Assembly (NCBI RefSeq): GCF_023715155.1 | Contig: NZ_JAMBNQ010000006.1 | Coordinates: 1-64,000 of the forward strand | Length of the DNA: 64,000 bases | Reading direction: 5' to 3' | Source: Neobacillus mesonae | Lineage (GTDB): Bacteria; Bacillota; Bacilli; Bacillales; Cytobacillaceae | Shown here: positions 60,640 to 64,000 of the stretch, piece by piece | Layout: every line of letters begins with the position of its first letter | Numbering within the stretch: the first letter of the stretch is position 1 | Notes under the pieces: generated by a model | Seen by the model: only the letters and a program-made list of their open reading frames with translations | Told to the model about the DNA's origin: nothing | The model's database searches: none | Program-made: the position numbers and the translations under genes

Positions 60640-61821
60640 ATGTCAAAACAAATCGTCATTTTAGGTGCAGGGTACGGCGGTGTACTTTCTGCATTAACAT
60701 TACGTAAATATTTAAATAAAAATGAAGCAGAAGTTACAGTGGTTAATCAGTTCCCTACACATCAAATTATTACTGAATTACACCGTCTTGCAGGTGGAAC
60801 TATTAAGGAACAAGCAATTTCCATTCCATTGGAAAAACTTTTCAAAGGACTTGACGTTAACATTAAAATTTCTAAGGTTGAATCTTTCTCCGTTGATAAG
60901 AAAGAAGTCAAACTTGCTGACGGTTCACAATTATCCTATGATGTACTAATCGTTGCTCTAGGAAGTAAAACTGGTTACTTTGGTATTCCAGGACTTGAAG
61001 AAAACAGCATGGTATTAAAATCAGTAGATGATGCTAACAAAATTAATCAACATATCGAAGACCGTATTCGTTCATATGCTGAAACAAAAAATCAAGCTGA
61101 TGCAACCATTGTTATTGGCGGCGGCGGACTAACCGGTGTTGAACTTGTTGGTGAGATCATTGACAACTTCCCTAAGATTGCAAAAAAATATGGGGTAAGT
61201 GCAGACGAATTAAAAATCAAGCTTGTTGAAGCTGCGCCAAAAATTCTTCCGGTTTTACCAGACCACTTAATCGAGCGTGCAATGGAAAGCTTATCAGCAC
61301 GTGGTGTTGAATTTTTAACAGGACTTCCTGTTACAGGTGTTAAAGGTAATGAAATTGAATTAAAAGACGGCCAAAAAATCGTTGCTAATACGTTTATTTG
61401 GACAGGCGGTGTTGCAGCACTTCCAATCGTTGGCGAATCAGGACTTGAAGTTGACCGCGGTAAAGCAACCGTTAACGAATTCCTGCAATCTAAATCACAC
61501 CAAGATGTATTTGTTGTGGGTGATAGTGCTGTTGCATTCCCTCCAGAAGGCGGACGTCCATATGCTCCAACTGCACAAAATGCTTGGCAGATGGGCGAAC
61601 TAGTTGGTTACAACTTATATGCCTACTTAAACGGAAAAGAAATGGAAAAATTCTCTCCAGTTAATTCAGGTACTCTTGCAAGCCTTGGACGCAAAGACGC
61701 AGTTGCTACTGTAGGTGCTAATAATATTTCACTTAAAGGTCTTCCTGCAAGCTTAATGAAGGAAGCAAGTAATGTACGTTACTTATCACATATTAAAGCA
61801 TTGTACAATTTAGCATATTAA
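60640..61821 (+). CDS. ndh: Type II NADH dehydrogenase (NDH-2)
   Basis: 393-residue FAD-dependent NADH:menaquinone oxidoreductase, peripheral on the cytoplasmic membrane. It does not pump protons. The FAD motif is ILGAGYGGVLSAL at the N-terminus and the NADH motif is VIGGGGLTGVELVGE at about residue 165. VFVVGDSAVAFPPEGGRPYAPTAQNAWQ is the NDH-2 quinone-site region. The C-terminal amphipathic helix (MKEASNVRYLSHIKALYNLAY) fits membrane binding. ATG 60640 has ACGGAGG ten bases upstream; a longer frame overlaps yjlC. It forms the yjlC-ndh operon. Confidence 0.95.
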   Translation: MSKQIVILGAGYGGVLSALTLRKYLNKNEAEVTVVNQFPTHQIITELHRLAGGTIKEQAISIPLEKLFKGLDVNIKISKVESFSVDKKEVKLADGSQLSYDVLIVALGSKTGYFGIPGLEENSMVLKSVDDANKINQHIEDRIRSYAETKNQADATIVIGGGGLTGVELVGEIIDNFPKIAKKYGVSADELKIKLVEAAPKILPVLPDHLIERAMESLSARGVEFLTGLPVTGVKGNEIELKDGQKIVANTFIWTGGVAALPIVGESGLEVDRGKATVNEFLQSKSHQDVFVVGDSAVAFPPEGGRPYAPTAQNAWQMGELVGYNLYAYLNGKEMEKFSPVNSGTLASLGRKDAVATVGANNISLKGLPASLMKEASNVRYLSHIKALYNLAY

Positions 61822-61829
61822 TTCATTAA

Positions 61830-61868
61830 AATAGACATTAAGCGATTAGCTTAATGTCTATTTTTTTA
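61830..61868. terminator. Shared terminator, ndh and MFS transporter
   Basis: AATAGACATTAAGC pairs with GCTTAATGTCTATT around five bases and is followed by T5-T7. Confidence 0.9.
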
Positions 61869-61876
61869 GCTATATT

Positions 61877-63166
61877 TTACATTGGAGTTGTCAAATCGGT
61901 ATTGTCCTGATCAGAATCCATTTTCAATTTATTAGACGGGTCGATTGTTAACGTTACAAACACGCCAATTAGTAATAGGATGACGGACATAACAAATGGA
62001 ACCTGCCAGTTTCCTGAGAGTGAAATTAAAAATCCAAACGCAACTGGTGACACCATACCTGCTATTCCAAATCCAGTATTCATCATGCCGCTCGCTGTTC
62101 CAGAATAATCTGGAGCTATATCCATCGGGATTGCCCATAAATTGGCATTACAAAGCTCAAGGAAGAAAAAGGCCAAGCTCATGGATATGGCAATTAAAGT
62201 AAGGTTATGAACAAATAAGGTTGGTAATAAAAAGATCAGCGACCCTGCTAATCCAGTGATAAGGATTGATCTTCTAGCAAACTTTAGGTTTTTTGTCTTT
62301 TTGTAAATCCGGTCAGATAATACTCCTCCCAAAGTATCACCAATAACCCCAGATAATAAAATACCAGCTGAAAATAATGCTGAACTCTTAATATTCAAAT
62401 GATAAGCAGTAAATAAAAACGACGGGAGCCAAGTTAAATATACCCATAAGGTCCATCCATAACAAAAGTCTACAAATGTAACAGGAAGAATTCGCTTAAA
62501 TAGTTTTTTCCAAGGGATGATCTTTTTAGATTGAGGATGATTTTCTTCATAAACAGGTAATGTGGCTAATTCCTCTGGAGTGATTTTAGGATGGTCTTTC
62601 GGATTATCTTTAAAATACAAAGTCCAGACCACCATCCAAATAATACTGATTGCACCCATAATAAAGAATGATTCTCTCCAGCCAAAAGCAACAATAAATA
62701 GAGCAATAACCGGTGGTGCAATAGCATTTCCAAGCCTGGAAGCTGAGTGGACAATGCCTTGTGCAAAACCAAATTTTTCTCTTGGCAGCCATTGGGACAT
62801 TGCCTTTGTAGCTGTAGGAAAGGCTGCTCCTTCGCCGAAGCCAAGGCCAATTCTAACTAATATAGCACTGACTAATCCTGTTACCATACCGGTTAAAGCT
62901 GTTGTTAAAGACCAAATCAGACCTACAAAGGTAAGAGTTTTCTTAGCACCAGCCTTATCGCCAATCCAACCACCGAAAATCTGAAGAAGAGCATATGGGT
63001 ATGCAAATGCAGATAAGATAAAACCCATTTCCGTTGTTGATAATCCTAAATCTTTTTCTATGAATGGAGCTGCAGTGGCAATGTTAACACGATCGATGTA
63101 GGTAATGAAGTACATGGCACATAGAAGAAATAACACCTTAGTTCCAACTGGGATTTTTTTCTTCAT
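61877..63166 (-). CDS. MFS transporter, ACS (sugar-acid/organic anion) family
   Basis: 429-residue transporter with twelve helices. Signature segments of the anion:cation symporter group are YIDRVNIATAAPFI in helix 1, GGWIGDKAGAKKTLTF (motif A), RIGLGFGEGAAFPTATKAMSQWLP in helix 4, and the cytosolic loop FKDNPKDHPKITPEEL. Relatives import glucarate, galactonate, phthalate or similar anions. Upstream lie two cre-like sites and a pair of identical palindromes, which fit carbon catabolite control plus a specific regulator. No catabolic enzyme is adjacent. Confidence 0.88.
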   Translation of the reverse strand: MKKKIPVGTKVLFLLCAMYFITYIDRVNIATAAPFIEKDLGLSTTEMGFILSAFAYPYALLQIFGGWIGDKAGAKKTLTFVGLIWSLTTALTGMVTGLVSAILVRIGLGFGEGAAFPTATKAMSQWLPREKFGFAQGIVHSASRLGNAIAPPVIALFIVAFGWRESFFIMGAISIIWMVVWTLYFKDNPKDHPKITPEELATLPVYEENHPQSKKIIPWKKLFKRILPVTFVDFCYGWTLWVYLTWLPSFLFTAYHLNIKSSALFSAGILLSGVIGDTLGGVLSDRIYKKTKNLKFARRSILITGLAGSLIFLLPTLFVHNLTLIAISMSLAFFFLELCNANLWAIPMDIAPDYSGTASGMMNTGFGIAGMVSPVAFGFLISLSGNWQVPFVMSVILLLIGVFVTLTIDPSNKLKMDSDQDNTDLTTPM

Positions 63167-63273
63167 ACCTTTCCCCCTATTATTGGTTTTGCCTTGCTCA
63201 AAATCTCAACATATAATTTGCTTATGAGCACCCGCCGCTTTTTGGTATTTATCACATCCTTTATTTGTATTTT

Positions 63274-63288
63274 TTAAAACGCTTACAT
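63274..63288 (-). promoter_or_regulatory. cre-like site (CcpA) upstream of the ACS transporter
   Basis: ATGTAAGCGTTTTAA on the minus strand matches the cre consensus WTGNAARCGNWWWCA at 14 of 15 positions. Confidence 0.55.
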
Positions 63289-63308
63289 TTAGACTAGTGA
63301 AGAATGGT

Positions 63309-63347
63309 AAGGAATATTCCTGTCCAGGTGTTTCAGGAATATTCCTT
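63309..63347. promoter_or_regulatory. Paired palindromic operators upstream of the ACS transporter
   Basis: AAGGAATATTCCTG (63309-63322) and CAGGAATATTCCTT (63334-63347) are exact inverted copies. Each contains the palindrome GGAATATTCC, with centres 25 bp apart. This is a typical layout for cooperative binding by two repressor dimers. The cognate regulator is not in the window. Confidence 0.65.
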
Positions 63348-63352
63348 ATCCG

Positions 63353-63367
63353 TTGTAAGCACTTTCA
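63353..63367 (+). promoter_or_regulatory. Second cre-like site upstream of the ACS transporter
   Basis: TTGTAAGCACTTTCA matches the cre consensus except for A in place of the central G. Confidence 0.45.
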
Positions 63368-63371
63368 GTTT

Positions 63372-63746
63372 TTAAGAAAGGCTCTTTTCTAAAAGATTGT
63401 TGCTTTTTGCACCCTTTTTAAGATTCGTTCAAAAAATAGAGGTAGAAATTCCCCTTATTTAGGAAATTGGATGTTAATTAGCTGAAATAGACGGAGGAAT
63501 TTCCCTTATTTGATTTTAAACTGCTAAAATCGGGTGCTTTTTATTGAATAACGGAAAAAACTCCGCTTATTTTTTACTATTTAAGCCTTAATTTTGCAAA
63601 TAACGGGAAAACCTCCGCTTATTTTTTACTTCCAAGGGGGCTATCCTGTAATCCAGCTTTTTCGCAGAGTCCGCTTATTCCTAAATAGAATAAACCACTG
63701 CTTTTCTTGGCATAACAACATAGTTTACGAAAACAGCCTTAAGAAA
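63372..63746 (+). mobile_element. MITE-like non-autonomous element, copy 2, with 8-bp target duplication
   Basis: The 359-bp element (63380-63738) is almost identical to 28487-28843 and has the same orientation, the same GGCTCTTTTC...GAAAACAGCC ends and the same internal hairpins. The flanking direct repeat is TTAAGAAA (63372-63379 and 63739-63746), different from that of copy 1, which is what independent insertion predicts. It inserted 8 bases beyond the sucD stop codon. Confidence 0.85.
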
Positions 63747-63754
63747 AAACATGA

Positions 63755-64000
63755 TCAAATTTTGGAGGTTAAAATCGATTCCAATAGTGTGCCAACCTGT
63801 CTTGGACGTTCGGCAACAAGAGCTCCAGCATTTCTTAATGCCAGCATTTTGTCTTGAACTGTCCCTTTTCCAGCCGTTATGATAGCACCTGCGTGACCCA
63901 TTTTTTTCCCTTTTGGTGCGGTTCTGCCGCCTAAAAAGGCAACCAGCGGTTTAGTAAAGATTTTCTTTTCAATGGCTTCGGCCACTTCCTCCTCCATGGT
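63755..64000 (-). CDS. sucD: Succinyl-CoA ligase alpha subunit, C-terminal part (cut by window end)
   Basis: The last 82 residues of the alpha subunit, which with SucC interconverts succinate, CoA and nucleotide triphosphate with succinyl-CoA in the citric acid cycle. The conserved KPLVAFLGGRTAPKGKKMGHAGAI block and the HAGAI motif are clear. The 5' part, with the phosphorylated histidine and CoA site, lies beyond the window. A MITE inserted right after the stop codon, and no terminator remains in the usual place. Confidence 0.85.
   Translation of the reverse strand, partial: TMEEEVAEAIEKKIFTKPLVAFLGGRTAPKGKKMGHAGAIITAGKGTVQDKMLALRNAGALVAERPRQVGTLLESILTSKI

Noticed and set aside
62562-62984. 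Plus-strand 140-codon frame opposite the ACS transporter
   Set aside because: It is an antisense shadow of a membrane protein gene, Pro/Ile/Thr-rich in composition, with no ribosome site.

Overview
The window looks like a chromosomal segment from a low-GC, endospore-forming Bacillaceae bacterium, most like Neobacillus, Mesobacillus or Bacillus. Three things support this. Gene content includes B. subtilis-type pairs (yjlC-ndh, a ydgGH-like MarR/MMPL pair, sbcDC, yitD/yitE homologues) and spore genes (GerPF-like, YjcZ-like, phosphosulfolactate synthase). Regulation is of Firmicutes type: a T-box, CIRCE, an MntR-like box, cre-like sites and many AGGAGG ribosome sites with TTG/GTG starts. The intergenic repeats resemble those scattered through Bacillus genomes. 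No rRNA, tRNA, prophage, CRISPR array or intact insertion sequence was seen.

Layout. 1-7.5 kb: proS behind a proline T-box, a MarR-MMPL efflux operon, and an S66 LD-carboxypeptidase. 7.9-16.2 kb: a TerD/zinc-ribbon/TerB fusion, an isolated selB, mntH with an MntR-like operator, and small housekeeping genes (GNAT, histidine phosphatase, uracil-DNA glycosylase family, maltose acetyltransferase). 16.3-17 kb: an intergenic minisatellite of about twelve 51-bp units. 17-25.8 kb: sbcCD, a cold-shock gene, a SulP-ArsR pair, a candidate new structured RNA, and an AIM24-family gene. 25.9-36.8 kb: PadR/HAAS/DUF4173 genes, a MITE copy, a divergent MarR / CBS-MFS locus, a YitT-family gene, an aldo/keto reductase, an MBL hydrolase and a urea transporter. 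37-42.9 kb: a complete urease operon ureABCEFGDH on the minus strand, next to the urea transporter. 43-53 kb: htpG under CIRCE control, a prolyl 4-hydroxylase, a PAS histidine kinase with an MpsC-family protein, and a yit-like sulfolactate block (YitE-like, phosphatase, ComA, MFS). 53.6-64 kb: a DHA2 drug exporter, two secreted proteins, a CPA2 antiporter, spore proteins, yjlC-ndh, a sugar-acid type MFS transporter behind paired palindromes and cre-like sites, the second MITE copy and the 3' end of sucD.

How the genes work together. Urea import (UT-family channel), nickel handling (UreH, UreE, UreG) and urease form one nitrogen-acquisition unit. ComA overlaps a histidine phosphatase that could supply the missing phosphatase step of sulfolactate synthesis. 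Two separate MarR genes sit beside efflux genes with visible inverted-repeat operators.

The most unusual items are four. First, a roughly 358-bp non-autonomous element is present twice, each copy bounded by perfect 8-bp target duplications. Second, a short, strongly promoted and terminated multibranched RNA lies at 24.65 kb. Third, a 51-bp tandem array follows sbcC. Fourth, a Shine-Dalgarno-sequestering hairpin lies downstream of the urease operon.
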